NCBI GenBank assembly: GCA_958295955.1
Contig: OY282420.1
Span: 3,176,435 to 3,240,434 of the forward strand
Reading direction: 5' to 3'
DNA length: 64,000 nucleotides
Source of the DNA: an uncultured Bryobacterales bacterium
Lineage (GTDB): Bacteria > Acidobacteriota > Terriglobia > Bryobacterales > UBA6623
Shown here in pieces: positions 9,420-18,791 of the stretch; within the stretch, counting starts at the first letter, position 1, and each line of letters opens with the position of its first letter. Position numbers and translations under genes: made by a program. The notes below the pieces were generated by a model. The model did no database searches and was not told where the DNA came from. It saw only the letters and a program-made list of their open reading frames with translations.

Positions 9420-10223
9420 ATGACGCCGCGGCTCGCGGGGCTCCGCATCTATCCGATCAAGTCGCTCGACCCCGTTGCGCTTGCAGCGATTCGCGTTGTC
9501 GGCGGCGCCGGCTTGGCGGGCGACCGGGAGTTCGCTCTGGTCGACGCCCGCGGCAACTTCGCCAACGCCAAGCGGCTGGGCGAACGCATCCTGCGGATTC
9601 GCGCGCGATACGGGCCGGCGGCGGGGGCCGTCCGCTTGTCGGCAAGCGGCTGCGAGGAGGCGGCGTTTTCGCTTCCCGATCAGGCAAAAGCAATCGCCGA
9701 TTGGTTTACCGCGCGGCTCGGGCAACCCGTTACCTTGCAGCGCAACAGGCGGAAGGGCTTTCCCGATGACAAAACGGCGTCCGGGCCGACGGTTGTCGGC
9801 CGCGCAACGATCGAAACCGTTGCAGATTGGTTCGCCTTGGACCCGCAAGAGGTGCGCCGCCGTTTCCGCGCCAACCTGGAGCTCGACGGACTGGCCCCAT
9901 TCGAGGAAGACCGCCTCTTTGCAACCAAAGATCGCCCGCTTCGATTCCGTATCGGCGATGTCGAATTCCAGGGCGTCAATCCCTGCGCGCGCTGCTCCGT
10001 GCCGAGCCGGGATTCGCTGAGCGGCGCCATCCGCGACCCGCAATTCGCGCAAAGATTTGCCGAACTGCGCCGGCGGAGCCTCCCCGACGGCGTCGAGCGG
10101 GCGGCTTTCGACCACTATTACCGGTTGGCGGTGAACACCAGGATCGCCGCCGGTCAAGAAGGAAAGCTCCTCTCGCTCGGCGACCGGCTCGGGCCGCTTG
10201 CGCAGCCGGCCGGTCGCGAATAG
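9420..10223 (+). CDS. MOSC-domain protein with N-terminal beta barrel (mARC/YcbX-like)
   Basis: The 267-residue product has the MOSC N-terminal domain (about 1-105, starting LRIYPIKSLDPV and AGDREFALVD) and a MOSC domain (about 125-255). Residues NPCARC (C189, C192) correspond to the region that carries the molybdenum-ligating cysteine in mARC/YcbX. In that family the protein holds Moco and reduces N-hydroxylated compounds or delivers sulfur. Unlike YcbX there is no C-terminal 2Fe-2S ferredoxin domain, so electrons would come from another protein. The stop codon is followed directly by a copy of the dispersed GGATAG repeat. Confidence 0.85.
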   Translation: MTPRLAGLRIYPIKSLDPVALAAIRVVGGAGLAGDREFALVDARGNFANAKRLGERILRIRARYGPAAGAVRLSASGCEEAAFSLPDQAKAIADWFTARLGQPVTLQRNRRKGFPDDKTASGPTVVGRATIETVADWFALDPQEVRRRFRANLELDGLAPFEEDRLFATKDRPLRFRIGDVEFQGVNPCARCSVPSRDSLSGAIRDPQFAQRFAELRRRSLPDGVERAAFDHYYRLAVNTRIAAGQEGKLLSLGDRLGPLAQPAGRE

Positions 10224-10254
10224 TGGATAGTGGATAGTAAGACCGCCGGGGCGG
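10221..10254 (+). repeat. Dispersed intergenic repeat, copy 1
   Basis: The copy begins with the short direct repeat TAGTGGATAGTGGATAGTAA and runs into GACCGCC-GG-GGCGG, a small hairpin. It shares the core GTGGATAG(C/T)AAGACCGC with five other intergenic sites in this window. It lies between the MOSC and YmdB-like genes. Copy 2, in inverted orientation, lies just beyond the YmdB-like gene. Confidence 0.7.
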
Positions 10255-10263
10255 CCGGCAAGC

Positions 10264-11043
10264 ATGAAGATTCTCTTTATCGGCGACATCGTAGGCCGGC
10301 CGGGGCGGCGCATCGTCCGGGAGACGCTGCAAAAGCTCGTCGCCGACGAGGATGTCGATCTGGTCATCGCCAACTGCGAAAACGCCGCGGCGGGTTTCGG
10401 CGTCACCGCGGCGATCGCCGAAGGTCTGTTCGGCGAAGGAATTCACGTGCTGACCTCCGGAAACCACATTTGGGACAAAAAAGAGATTGTTCCCTATCTC
10501 GACCGCGAGCCGCGGATTTTGCGGCCGGCGAACTATCCCGACGCCCCGGGCAGCGGGCTTTACATCGGCCGCACCGACTCTGCCGTGTGTTTCGCCGTAC
10601 TCAATCTGCAAGGGCGCGTTTACATGCCGAGCATCGAGTGTCCGTTCCGTGTTGCCGACCGGCTGCTCGCGGAGTTGGACTGCGCCGTTAAAGTGCGCTT
10701 CGTCGATTTTCACGCCGAGGTGACCAGCGAAAAGGTTGCCATGGGCTGGAGCCTCGACGGGCGCGTCAGCGCCGTTGTCGGCACGCATACGCACGTGCCC
10801 ACGGCCGACGAGCGCATCTTGCCCGGCGGGACCGCTTATATCACCGACGCCGGCATGACCGGGCCCGTGAACTCGGTCATCGGCATGGATAAGGAAGCCT
10901 CGATCGCGCGCTTCATGAGCGGCCGCCCGAGGAGATTTCAACCCGCGGCGGGAGCGGTTCGTCTGCATGCCGTGGTGGTTGCCGTCGATGAATCGACGGG
11001 CCGGGCGACGGCGGTCCACCGCCGGCGCGAAGACTTGGCATAG
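10264..11043 (+). CDS. Metallophosphoesterase, YmdB/TIGR00282 family
   Basis: The 259-residue product belongs to the calcineurin-like YmdB family, of which B. subtilis and Deinococcus members act on 2',3'-cyclic or cyclic nucleotides. Metal-ligand motifs are visible: D8 in FIGDIVGRPG, E39-N40 in NCENAAAGFG, N67-H68 in LTSGNHIWDKKE, H in VRFVDFHAEVTSEK, and GTHTHVPTADERILP near the C-terminus. Length and motif order match the family well. In many Firmicutes the gene sits beside rny (RNase Y), but none is present here. It is flanked by inverted copies of the dispersed repeat (10221-10254 and 11046-11081). Confidence 0.92.
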   Translation: MKILFIGDIVGRPGRRIVRETLQKLVADEDVDLVIANCENAAAGFGVTAAIAEGLFGEGIHVLTSGNHIWDKKEIVPYLDREPRILRPANYPDAPGSGLYIGRTDSAVCFAVLNLQGRVYMPSIECPFRVADRLLAELDCAVKVRFVDFHAEVTSEKVAMGWSLDGRVSAVVGTHTHVPTADERILPGGTAYITDAGMTGPVNSVIGMDKEASIARFMSGRPRRFQPAAGAVRLHAVVVAVDESTGRATAVHRRREDLA

Positions 11044-11045
11044 TA

Positions 11046-11081
11046 GTCCGCAGCGGGACGGCGGTTTTGCTATCCACTGTT
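11046..11081 (-). repeat. Dispersed intergenic repeat, copy 2 (inverted)
   Basis: On the minus strand it reads CAGTGGATAGCAAAACCGCC followed by GTCCCGCTGCGGAC. It has the same core as copy 1 but in the opposite orientation, so copies 1 and 2 bracket the YmdB-like gene. It lies upstream of the PP-loop gene. Confidence 0.7.
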
Positions 11082-11111
11082 CACCGGCCGCGCAGCGTCC
11101 CCGCCGCCGCG

Positions 11112-11117
11112 TATAAT
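11112..11117 (+). promoter_or_regulatory. -10 box TATAAT placed for a leaderless transcript
   Basis: A consensus TATAAT ends 6 nt before the TTG chosen as start of the PP-loop gene. Transcription would therefore begin at or next to the start codon. No good -35 box is seen. Confidence 0.5.
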
Positions 11118-11123
11118 CGTGGC

Positions 11124-11948
11124 TTGGAACGGGACTTCGGAAAAACGCTGCTGCGCAAGACCGGCAAGGCGGTTGTCGATTTCGCCATGATCCGCGCCGG
11201 AGACCGTATCGCGGTAGGCGTTTCGGGCGGCAAGGATTCGCTGGCGCTGCTCGACGCCTTGCGCTTTTTGCGGGAGCGCTCCCCGGTAGCGTTCGAGCTC
11301 TGCGCTTTCACCGTCGAACAGGGCAAATTCGTCCGCCCCGTCGAGCCTCTGCGCGCGTATATGGCCGAGAGAGGCGTCGAGTGGAGCTATTACCGCGACC
11401 GCGCTTCGTTCCGCTTGCTCGACGAGCAGCCCGACCACGGCTGCGACCTGTGCAGCCGCTACCGCCGCCGCGCCGCCTACGAGGTCGCGGCCGAGCTCGG
11501 CTGCAACGTCGTGGCGCTGGGCCACACCGCCGACGATTTTTGCGAATCGCTGCTGCGCAACGTCATGTTCACCGGACGGCTCAGTGCGCTTCCGGCCGTG
11601 ACGCGCTCGCGTTCCGGAGATTTCCGCCTGATCCGGCCGCTGGTTTACGTGTCCGAGGAGATTACCCGCGGCTACGCCCGGCAGCGCCGGATTCCCCTTA
11701 CGCCGTGCGTCTGCTCGTTCAAGTCCGGTACGGTGCGCGAGACATTGCGCGGCTTTCTCGAGCGACTCAAGGAGAGGAACCCGCACCTGACGGAGACCAT
11801 GCTCGCGGCGATGGGGCGCATCGATGCCGAGCGCCTGCTCGACCGGCGCTTTCTCGACCCGGGCTGCGGCGAAACGCCGGCTACGCCCATGGATGGAAGC
11901 GGTTTTCCGGTTTTGCAATCCCTCTGTAACGATGCCGTTGTCGAATAA
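11124..11948 (+). CDS. TtcA-like PP-loop tRNA thiolation enzyme
   Basis: The product is of the ATP-dependent adenylating PP-loop family that modifies tRNA, closest in layout to TtcA (2-thiocytidine 32). The PP-loop SGGKDS is at residues 34-39. The Fe-S ligands expected for TtcA are present as CDLC (in DHGCDLCSRYRR) and a later cysteine in LTPCVCSF. GHTADDFCESLLRNVMFTGRL is the conserved GH-x-x-DD motif. The TTG at 11124 gives 274 residues and begins close to the family start (ERDFGKTLLRKTGKAV). A longer frame from 11067 would begin inside the dispersed repeat and is rejected. Substrate specificity (TtcA versus TtuA-like) cannot be settled by eye. Confidence 0.87.
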   Translation: MERDFGKTLLRKTGKAVVDFAMIRAGDRIAVGVSGGKDSLALLDALRFLRERSPVAFELCAFTVEQGKFVRPVEPLRAYMAERGVEWSYYRDRASFRLLDEQPDHGCDLCSRYRRRAAYEVAAELGCNVVALGHTADDFCESLLRNVMFTGRLSALPAVTRSRSGDFRLIRPLVYVSEEITRGYARQRRIPLTPCVCSFKSGTVRETLRGFLERLKERNPHLTETMLAAMGRIDAERLLDRRFLDPGCGETPATPMDGSGFPVLQSLCNDAVVE

Positions 11949-12004
11949 TAGAGATAGAGCGGGCCGAGTCGCCGATTGCGGGCCGGCCGCGAGACGGGCC
12001 GCGC

Positions 12005-12010
12005 TATAAT
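12005..12010 (+). promoter_or_regulatory. Possible -10 box upstream of the Na/Pi transporter gene
   Basis: TATAAT lies 70 nt upstream of the transporter ATG. No clear -35 element is seen at 16-18 nt. It is offered as the likeliest promoter in this gap. Confidence 0.4.
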
Positions 12011-12080
12011 CGCCTGTCGGCCTCGGAGTAGCATTCTCGCGCACGGAGCGGTTTCGAACCTCTAGTAACGTGACACCCCT

Positions 12081-13244
12081 ATGAGTTCCGAACCGGTCCA
12101 ACGATCGGGGACCGCCGGCGTCGACGCGACAGGGAACTTGGCGCGCGCGGCGGCCGTCGCCGCTCTGTTGTTTGTCTTCCTGATGGGCGTCCGCGGCTTG
12201 GGCGACGGCTTTACGCTGCTCGGAGGGGACTTGCTCGACTCGTTCTTCAGGGCGACCTCGAATCCTTTTGCCGCGCTGATGGTCGGGCTGCTGGCGACGA
12301 CGCTGGTGCAAAGCTCATCGGTCACCACGTCGATGGTCGTGGGCCTGGTGGCGGCGCCGGAGAACCCGCTGCCCCTGGAGAATGCGGTGCCGATGGTGAT
12401 GGGCGCGAACATCGGCACGACCGTTACCAACACCCTCGTTTCGCTGGCGCAGATCGGCCGCCCGGAGGAATTTCGCAGAGCGTTCTCGGTGGCCGTTTGC
12501 CACGATTTCTTCAACTACATGGCGGTGATCGTTTTGCTGCCTCTCGAAATGGCGACGGGGCTGCTGCGCAAGACGGCGGCCGCGTTGGCCGCCGGACTGG
12601 CGGACGGCGGCGCCGGCCTGCAACTCGACAACCCGCTCAAAGCCGCGCTCAAGACGGCGTTAGCTCCGATCCGGAGCTTGCTCGAGGCGCTCACGGATGC
12701 GCAAGCCGTGCAGGGCGGGTTGCTGATCCTGATTAGCGGGTTGCTGATCTTCGCGGCGCTGCTGCGCATTGTGAAGGTGCTGCGGGCGGCCATGCTGGCC
12801 AGGGCCGAGGCTTCGGTCGAGAAAGTGCTGGGCCGCTCGGCGTTCGTCGCCATCGGCGTAGGCGCCCTCGTCACCGGCATGGTGCAATCGAGCTCCATCA
12901 CGACTTCGCTGCTCGTGCCGCTCGCGGGCGCTGGTCTGATTACCCTGGAACAGGCGTTTCCGGTCACTCTGGGAGCGAACCTGGGAACCACCGTCACCGC
13001 GCTGATGGCGTCGCTGGCCGTAGCGGGACCCAATGCGGAAGCGGGAGTGGTCATCGCCCTCACGCACTTGATGTTCAACTTGGCCGGAACGATTTTGATC
13101 TATCCCGTCGAGACCGTGCGCCGGATTCCGCTGCGTGCGGCGCGCAAGCTGGGGGCCGTTGCCGTGCGCTCCAAAGCGGCTGCGGTCGGCTACGTCGCGC
13201 TGCTGTTCTACGCTCTCCCCGCGCTGTTCGCGTTCCTGCGTTAG
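12081..13244 (+). CDS. Na/Pi cotransporter (NptA/SLC34-type)
   Basis: This 387-residue inner-membrane protein belongs to the sodium/phosphate symporter family. The inverted-repeat signature is clear: QSSSVTTSMVVG with GANIGTTVTNTL in the first half, and QSSSITTSLLVPL with GANLGTTVTALM in the second. About eight membrane segments are predicted. The cytoplasmic PhoU-like tail of YjbB-type proteins is absent. Family members import phosphate with sodium, and some bacterial homologues are proposed to export it. Its TAG stop overlaps the TAA of the convergent sulfatase within the 4-nt string TTAG (13241-13244), leaving no intergenic terminator. Confidence 0.9.
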   Translation: MSSEPVQRSGTAGVDATGNLARAAAVAALLFVFLMGVRGLGDGFTLLGGDLLDSFFRATSNPFAALMVGLLATTLVQSSSVTTSMVVGLVAAPENPLPLENAVPMVMGANIGTTVTNTLVSLAQIGRPEEFRRAFSVAVCHDFFNYMAVIVLLPLEMATGLLRKTAAALAAGLADGGAGLQLDNPLKAALKTALAPIRSLLEALTDAQAVQGGLLILISGLLIFAALLRIVKVLRAAMLARAEASVEKVLGRSAFVAIGVGALVTGMVQSSSITTSLLVPLAGAGLITLEQAFPVTLGANLGTTVTALMASLAVAGPNAEAGVVIALTHLMFNLAGTILIYPVETVRRIPLRAARKLGAVAVRSKAAAVGYVALLFYALPALFAFLR

Positions 13245-14890
13245 CGGGCGGCCGGCGCGCTGCGTCCGGAGGCGACGAACTGCTCCAGCTTCGCCTTGAG
13301 CTCGTTGACGATTTCCGGTTTCTCGAAGTAGAGGTTCGTCGTTTCGCCGGGGTCGCTGTCGAGGTTGTAAAGCTGGCCCGGGGCGTTGGGAGCGGTGTCT
13401 TCCAAGGCATACGGCGCCAGGTATTCGCGGCTGTAGTCGTTGCCGCCCGAACCCCGATGATCGAGGTATTTCCAGGGTCCCCGGCGAATCGCCAGTTCCA
13501 GGCGATTGGTCTGATGCAGCGTGTATTCGCGCACCGGCGAAGCTCCGGCGGCGCCCAGGAGCACGCCGCGGAAGTCGTAACTGTCTTCGGCCGCCGATGC
13601 GGGCAAGTCGAACCCGACCAGCGCCGCCGCCGTCGCCATCACGTCGGTCAGGCAGAACGTTTGGCCTGTCGCGCCGCCCGCGGCGATCTTTCCCGGCCAG
13701 CGGGCAATCAGCGGAACGCGGTGCCCGCCCTCCCACTGGTCGCGCTTCACGCCGCGCCAGGGGCGCGCCCCGTCGTGGCCGTGGTCGTTGCGCATGAAAT
13801 ACGTCGAGGCGACCTCGGGGCCGTTGTCGCTCGTGAACAGCACCAGCGTGTTCTCGGCCAAGCCGAGTTCGTCAAGCGCCGCCAACAGCCGCCCGACGAT
13901 GTGGTCCATCTCGAAAATGAAGTCGCCGTGAGGGCCGGCGTCCGTCTTGCCCTGAAACGCATCCGCCGGGAACGACGGCAGATGGACGGCCTGCATCGAA
14001 TGGAACAGGAAAAACGGCTTCTCGGGCTGCGCGGCCGCATGGCTCTTGAGAAACTCGATGCTTTTTTCGAGGAAGACCAGATCGACTTCTTCCAGGTCGT
14101 AGTCGGCGGCGATCATCCCCGGCCGGTTGTCGTTTGCGTAAGGGTGCTTGGGCAGAGGCCCGCGGTCGAGGATCCGTTCGGGCGGCGCCGGCACGCGGTC
14201 GCCGTCGATCCAGGCGTAGAGCCAATCGGTCGTGGGGCAGGCGACGGTTCCATAGAATCGGTCGAAGCCGCGGTGAAGCGGCCCGTCGGGGATCGCTTTC
14301 GAGAAATCGACGCGGCGGACGCGCTCCACGCCGGCCCGCGAGCGCTGTTCGCGGGTTGCCGCGGGCAACTCGATTTCATGAACCGGTTTTCCTTCCGGCG
14401 TCAGAAACGTCATGCCGATGTGCCACTTGCCGTGGAGCGCCGTCGCGTAACCCGACCGGCGCAGCATCTCGGGCAAGGTCAGCCGGCCTTCCTCGATCAG
14501 CGCCGGCCCTTCCACGCCGGTGAAAACCCCGGCCATGCCCGTGCGGAACGCCATGCGGCCGGTCATGATGCTATAGCGCGTCGGCGTGCAGACGGTGGAC
14601 GGGCTGTGCGCGTCCGTGAAGCGCATGCCCTCCGCGGCGAGTCGATCCAGATTGGGCGTGGGGACTTTCGACTCGGGATTGTAAGCGCCTACGTCGCCGT
14701 ATCCGAGATCGTCGGCCAGGATGAGCAGGATGTTCGGGCGCAGCGGCGCGGACGGCGGGGGCGCAGCGCCGCAACCCCCGGCCAACAGCGCGAGCGGCAG
14801 CGCCCAACCGCCGCGCGCGGCGGCAAGCGATGCGGGAACGCGGAGCGGAGAATGCAAGGTTTTACGCCTTCGTCCGCGCCGCTCAGGCAA
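13241..14890 (-). CDS. Exported sulfatase (arylsulfatase family), probable lipoprotein
   Basis: The 549-residue product is of the type I sulfatase family and hydrolyses sulfate esters. Metal ligands appear in [13 protein letters not shown]. The catalytic motif C101-T-P-T-R105 fits C/S-x-P-x-R, so C101 should become formylglycine and needs a maturase that is not encoded here. GKWHIG and the later SDNGPE stretch are further family motifs. A lipobox LLAGGC (Cys40) points to a periplasmic lipoprotein. The TTG at 14890 slightly overlaps the upstream oxidoreductase gene, while a TTG at about 14857 would give a shorter signal peptide. Co-transcription with the oxidoreductase suggests catabolism of a sulfated sugar or polysaccharide. 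Confidence 0.92.
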   Translation of the reverse strand: MPERRGRRRKTLHSPLRVPASLAAARGGWALPLALLAGGCGAAPPPSAPLRPNILLILADDLGYGDVGAYNPESKVPTPNLDRLAAEGMRFTDAHSPSTVCTPTRYSIMTGRMAFRTGMAGVFTGVEGPALIEEGRLTLPEMLRRSGYATALHGKWHIGMTFLTPEGKPVHEIELPAATREQRSRAGVERVRRVDFSKAIPDGPLHRGFDRFYGTVACPTTDWLYAWIDGDRVPAPPERILDRGPLPKHPYANDNRPGMIAADYDLEEVDLVFLEKSIEFLKSHAAAQPEKPFFLFHSMQAVHLPSFPADAFQGKTDAGPHGDFIFEMDHIVGRLLAALDELGLAENTLVLFTSDNGPEVASTYFMRNDHGHDGARPWRGVKRDQWEGGHRVPLIARWPGKIAAGGATGQTFCLTDVMATAAALVGFDLPASAAEDSYDFRGVLLGAAGASPVREYTLHQTNRLELAIRRGPWKYLDHRGSGGNDYSREYLAPYALEDTAPNAPGQLYNLDSDPGETTNLYFEKPEIVNELKAKLEQFVASGRSAPAAR

Positions 14891-16253
14891 ACGCCGGCGG
14901 CGTGTCGACCACCGTCTCGAGATCGGGGTCGAAATACAAAACCTTCCCTTGCCGAAAAGCCATGACGCTCATCGAGATCGTCACCTGCGCCCGATACGCC
15001 GTGTCGGCATCGAGATTGGGCTTCTCGCGCGTCCGCATGCATTCGAGGAAGTTCTTCATGTGCGCGTCCCGCCCCTTGTTCTCGACCTTGATCTGAACTT
15101 TGTCGGTACCGTGCTTGCGCACGAAATCTTCCTGGAAAATCCGCTCGGCTTCGACGGTAATGTATTCGGTCCGGCCTTCGAACCGGCCGTGCTCGACCAT
15201 GACGATCGTCCCCTCATGGCCGCGAATCAACCCCGGGATATGGTGCGAATTGGCCATCGAGGCGCTCAGAATCAACGAGTGGCCTCTGGCGAAGTCGGCC
15301 ATCAGATTGAACGTATCGGGTACCTCGCGGTCGCCTGGGGCGTTGAAAACGTATTTTCCGCCCGACGCGGTGACCCGGTAGGGAAACTGGGGCCTGCCCC
15401 AGCAGATATTCAACGGCGCGACGACATGGTAGAAAAGGTCGGTCGCGATGCCGCCGGAATAGTCCCAATACTTACGGAAGCGGAAGAAGCGGTGCGGGTC
15501 CCACTCGCGCTTCGACGCCGGGCCTTGCCACATGTCCCAATCGACATAGTTGACGCCCCGGCCGTGCGGGCCGGCGTCGGGCTCGATCACCCAGCCTCTG
15601 CCGCGTTCGGGCGTCCAATTCCACTCGCCGCGCAGCGAATTGCGGTGATACGAGCCTTGGCTCGATATCAATTTGCCGATCATGCCGTCGGCAAGCGCCT
15701 TGCGGGCTTTCCACCACTGATCGGCCGAAGTGGTTTGCGAGCCGACTTGCAAGACGCCGCCGGTTTCCTTGACCTTTGCCGCGACCGCTTTCGCTTCCTC
15801 GATGGTGTGCGTCATCGGCTTTTCGAGATAGACGTCCTTGCCGGCGTCGAGCGCCGCGAGGGCCATGGTTCCGTGCCAATGGTCGGGGGTGGCGATGACC
15901 ACCGCGTCGATGCCCGGACGGGCGAGGATCTCACGGTAGTCGAGCGTCGCAAATTCGGCCTTCGAGTTTTCCTGCGCCAGCCGCTTGCGCTTTTCGTAAA
16001 CGTCGCAGACCGCGTCGATGCGGAAGTTCCGCCCGCCCTCGATCATCGCCAGCATCAGGCGCTGCAAGCTGCTGCCGCGCCCGCCGACGCCGATCTGGGC
16101 AACGCTGATGCGGTCGTTGGCGCCCGGGATGCGCCGCCTGGAGGCAGCGCTCTGGCCGGCAGCCGGTTGCGCCGCGGCGAGACTTGCCGCCGAGGCCGCG
16201 GCGGTTGCGCCGCCGAGAAACGTCCGTCGATCGAGTTTTTTACTTGAGGACAT
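14883..16253 (-). CDS. Tat-exported Gfo/Idh/MocA-family oxidoreductase
   Basis: This is a NAD(P)-binding sugar-type oxidoreductase of 456 residues. A twin-arginine signal LDRRTFLGG (R9-R10) followed by an Ala-rich segment directs export with bound cofactor. The Rossmann motif is [10 protein letters not shown], followed by [11 protein letters not shown] and the family motif [12 protein letters not shown]. The C-terminal domain resembles the alpha/beta domain of secreted glucose-fructose-oxidoreductase-like proteins abundant in Acidobacteria and Planctomycetes. ATG 16253 places the RR motif near the N-terminus. An ATG four codons earlier (16265) is possible. Members can act on glycosides by redox-assisted cleavage. 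The substrate here is unknown, but the sulfatase downstream suggests sulfated sugars. Confidence 0.92.
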   Translation of the reverse strand: MSSSKKLDRRTFLGGATAAASAASLAAAQPAAGQSAASRRRIPGANDRISVAQIGVGGRGSSLQRLMLAMIEGGRNFRIDAVCDVYEKRKRLAQENSKAEFATLDYREILARPGIDAVVIATPDHWHGTMALAALDAGKDVYLEKPMTHTIEEAKAVAAKVKETGGVLQVGSQTTSADQWWKARKALADGMIGKLISSQGSYHRNSLRGEWNWTPERGRGWVIEPDAGPHGRGVNYVDWDMWQGPASKREWDPHRFFRFRKYWDYSGGIATDLFYHVVAPLNICWGRPQFPYRVTASGGKYVFNAPGDREVPDTFNLMADFARGHSLILSASMANSHHIPGLIRGHEGTIVMVEHGRFEGRTEYITVEAERIFQEDFVRKHGTDKVQIKVENKGRDAHMKNFLECMRTREKPNLDADTAYRAQVTISMSVMAFRQGKVLYFDPDLETVVDTPPAFA

Positions 16254-16286
16254 AATTTTCACCATCGAAAATTCTAACAGACCCGG

Positions 16287-17339
16287 TTACTCCGCGCCCG
16301 GCTGAATATCCGCGGCCGCCGGGAAACCGAAAGCGCTCTCGGCCGCGCGCGCCGCGGCAACCACGGCCTGCGCGAATACATCCGCCGCCGCTGCGCCGAT
16401 CGTGCCGGTCAGTTGGGAGTCGGCGGCCGGACCGCCTGTTCCCAGGGCGAAGATCGTGTCGCCGTCCGCGGGCATGTGCGCCGGACGCACGGCGCGCGCC
16501 AAGCCGTCGTGCGCCATCTGCGCGGCTTTCGCGGCCGCGGCTTTCGTCCACGTCACGTTGGCCGCGACGACGCCGATGGTAGTGTTCCGCCCCGCGCCGC
16601 TTGCGATGGTCCGTCCCGAGCGCAGCCACTGCATCGCATCGATGAAGCCCGAGCCGCTTGCGTTGCGGGCGCCGGCGATAATCGTCCCGTTTTCGGGGTC
16701 CACCACGTCGCCCAGCGCATTCACGGCGGCAAGCGCGCCGACGACGATGCCCTGCGGCAACTCCAGCATCGCCGAGCCCAGCCCGCCTTTCATCGCGCGC
16801 CGCGGCCCCAGCATTTTCCCCACCGTCGCGCCGGCGCCGGCGCCGACGTTGCCCATTGCGACCGGGGCGTCCGAAGCCGCCCGCGCGGCCGCCGCGCCCG
16901 ATTCCGCCGTCGGGCGAATCCGGGGATCGCCGACCCCCAGGTCGAACAGCACCGCCGCGGAGACGATCGGAACGACCTGGCCGCCGAACGCATAGCCGAT
17001 CCCTTCTCCTTCGAGATAGCGCATCGCGCCGTCCGCGGCGGCCAGTCCGAAGGCGCTGCCTCCGCAAAGCACGACCGCATGAATCTTGTCGACTGACATT
17101 TCGGGCCGCAGAAGCTCGGTCTCGCGGGAGCCCGGCGCGCCGCCGCGAACGTCGACGCCCGCGACCGCGCCGTTTTTGCTGAGGACCGCCGTGCAGCCGG
17201 TCGATCCCGATTCGTGCGTCCAGTGGCCGACCGCTATGCCCGGGACGTTGGTGATCGAACGGTTCTCCTCCGCGCGGGCGCCGCCGGCGGCAGCCAGGGA
17301 GCAAGCTCCCCCGGCAATCAACTCGCGTCTTGAAATCAC
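16287..17339 (-). CDS. P1-family peptidase (DmpA-like, S58)
   Basis: This 350-residue self-processing N-terminal nucleophile hydrolase is of the L-aminopeptidase D-esterase/DmpA family. The N-terminal SRRELIAGG plus a hydrophobic stretch is a plausible Tat signal, so the enzyme is probably periplasmic. Family hallmarks are ITNVPGIAVGHWTH near the mature start, AVVLCGGSAFGLAAADG, and the cleavage region GRNTTIGVVAANVTW. There, T253 or T254 would become the N-terminal nucleophile after autoproteolysis. It starts with GTG at 17339. Substrates of family members range from D-amino-acid amides to beta-peptides, so the true substrate is unknown. Confidence 0.9.
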   Translation of the reverse strand: MISRRELIAGGACSLAAAGGARAEENRSITNVPGIAVGHWTHESGSTGCTAVLSKNGAVAGVDVRGGAPGSRETELLRPEMSVDKIHAVVLCGGSAFGLAAADGAMRYLEGEGIGYAFGGQVVPIVSAAVLFDLGVGDPRIRPTAESGAAAARAASDAPVAMGNVGAGAGATVGKMLGPRRAMKGGLGSAMLELPQGIVVGALAAVNALGDVVDPENGTIIAGARNASGSGFIDAMQWLRSGRTIASGAGRNTTIGVVAANVTWTKAAAAKAAQMAHDGLARAVRPAHMPADGDTIFALGTGGPAADSQLTGTIGAAAADVFAQAVVAAARAAESAFGFPAAADIQPGAE

Positions 17340-17430
17340 GGCGAAATCTTCCCCGGCATCGTCTGCGCCGCAGTGTTCAGAGTAACGCAGAGCGGTCTCG
17401 CCGGCCGCAAGGCTCCAAGCCCGGAACCGC

Positions 17431-17436
17431 TATAAT
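17431..17436 (+). promoter_or_regulatory. -10 box TATAAT close to the start of the LarA-like gene
   Basis: A consensus TATAAT ends 11 nt before the ATG at 17448, so the 5' leader would be at most about 5 nt. There is no Shine-Dalgarno sequence. A -35 box is not obvious. Confidence 0.5.
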
Positions 17437-17447
17437 CGTTGCCTGCG

Positions 17448-18704
17448 ATGCATCTGCCCCAACTGGTCCGAATCCGCCAAAATCTGCCCGACCGCGGGCT
17501 CGCCGACGTTTCCCGAGCGGTTCTCGATGAGATGGAGTCCGCCGCCTGGACGCGCGCCGTCAGACCCGGCAGCCGTATCGCCGTCGGCGTCGGCAGCCGC
17601 GGCATTGCCAACATCGACGTCATCGTCAAAGCGGTCGTCGATTTCTGGAAATCGCGCCAAGTCAACCCTTTCATTATCCCGGTCATGGGCAGCCACGGCG
17701 GTGGCACGCCCGAGGGGCAGCGCGCCGTCCTCGCGCATTACGGCATTAGCGAAGAGACCATGGGCGCGCCCGTGGTCAGCGCGCTCGATGTCGTCAAGAT
17801 CGGCCGCACGCCCGAAGGCATCGATGTCTCGCTCGACAAGGCAGCCTACGAAGCCGACGGGGTCATGCTCTGCAGCCGCGTCAAGTGGCATACCGGTTTC
17901 GAAGGCAAGCTCGAAAGCGGCGTCCACAAGATGATGGCTATCGGCTTGGGCAAGTGGGAGGGCGCCAAGCGCTACCACACCTGGGCCGTAAGATTGGGGC
18001 TCGAGGAAGTTTTCCGCAAAGTCGGCAAGGCGATGCTCGATACCGGCAAGATGCTCGGCGGGCTCGCCATCCTCGAAGATGCGCATCACCATACCGCGGA
18101 AGTCCATGCGTTGGGCGCCGAAGGCATGGTCCCGCGCGAGGAAGAACTGCTCGCGCGGGTCAAATCCTGGAAAGCCGACATCCCGGTCAAGGAGCTGGAT
18201 TTGCTGATTGTCGACGAAATCGGCAAGAACATCTCCGGCTCCGGGATGGACACCAAGGTCATCAACCGCTCGGCGCTGGGGCGCAACTGCTGGCCGGGCC
18301 TACCCTCCATCCGACGCATCTACGCCCGCAGCCTGACGCCGCACGGCGGAGGCAACGCGATCGGCATCGGCTTGTGCGACGTCATCCACGACCGCTTGTA
18401 CCACGGCGTCGATTTCGCCAAGACCTGGATCAACTCCTTCACCGCGTCCAGCACCATCGGCTCGATGTGCCCGCCGCACTTTGCGACCGACCGGGAATGC
18501 CTGGCAAAAATTTTGTCCACCTGCGGCCGCCCGGATACGGCGCAATGCACCGTCGCCTGGATTCGCAACACGATGGAACTGAGCGCAATGCTGGTGAGCG
18601 AAAATCTGCTGGACGAGTTGCGCGCCAATCCGCAAATCGAGGTCGTTTCCGAACCGCAGCCATTTGTCTTCGACGCCGAGGGCCAATTGCCGCAAGCCGC
18701 GTAG
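17448..18704 (+). CDS. LarA-family (DUF2088) protein, nickel-pincer racemase/epimerase-like
   Basis: The 418-residue product resembles the lactate-racemase (LarA) superfamily, whose members use a nickel-pincer nucleotide to racemise or epimerise 2-hydroxyacids. The N-terminal half carries RIAVGVGSRGIANID and the family stretch PVMGSHGGGTPEGQ. A conserved metal-site-like His motif is present in AILEDAHHHTAEV. The cofactor-making genes larB, larC and larE are not in the window, so catalytic competence is unproven. This subfamily is longer and more divergent than true LarA. The ATG at 17448 follows a TATAAT box. A TTG three codons earlier is the alternative start. Confidence 0.75.
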   Translation: MHLPQLVRIRQNLPDRGLADVSRAVLDEMESAAWTRAVRPGSRIAVGVGSRGIANIDVIVKAVVDFWKSRQVNPFIIPVMGSHGGGTPEGQRAVLAHYGISEETMGAPVVSALDVVKIGRTPEGIDVSLDKAAYEADGVMLCSRVKWHTGFEGKLESGVHKMMAIGLGKWEGAKRYHTWAVRLGLEEVFRKVGKAMLDTGKMLGGLAILEDAHHHTAEVHALGAEGMVPREEELLARVKSWKADIPVKELDLLIVDEIGKNISGSGMDTKVINRSALGRNCWPGLPSIRRIYARSLTPHGGGNAIGIGLCDVIHDRLYHGVDFAKTWINSFTASSTIGSMCPPHFATDRECLAKILSTCGRPDTAQCTVAWIRNTMELSAMLVSENLLDELRANPQIEVVSEPQPFVFDAEGQLPQAA

Positions 18705-18738
18705 CCGCCCGCGGCGAAAGTCACGCGGCGGCTCGTCA

Positions 18739-18767
18739 TTGCCGGTATGCAGCGAACCGGTTAAACT
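18739..18767 (+). promoter_or_regulatory. Putative promoter of the polyprenyl synthase gene
   Basis: TTGCCG (18739-18744) and TAAACT (18762-18767) are separated by 17 nt, 24 nt before the ATG. The match to consensus is moderate. Confidence 0.4.
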
Positions 18768-18791
18768 AGGATTGGGTTTCGTCCGCTGCTC

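Noticed and set aside
11067..11123. N-terminal extension of the TtcA-like protein
   Set aside because: These codons are the dispersed repeat and the -10 box, not conserved protein sequence.
12050..12080. tRNA-like GGTTTCGAACC string before the Na/Pi transporter gene
   Set aside because: No cloverleaf could be folded around it; there are no matching acceptor or anticodon arms.
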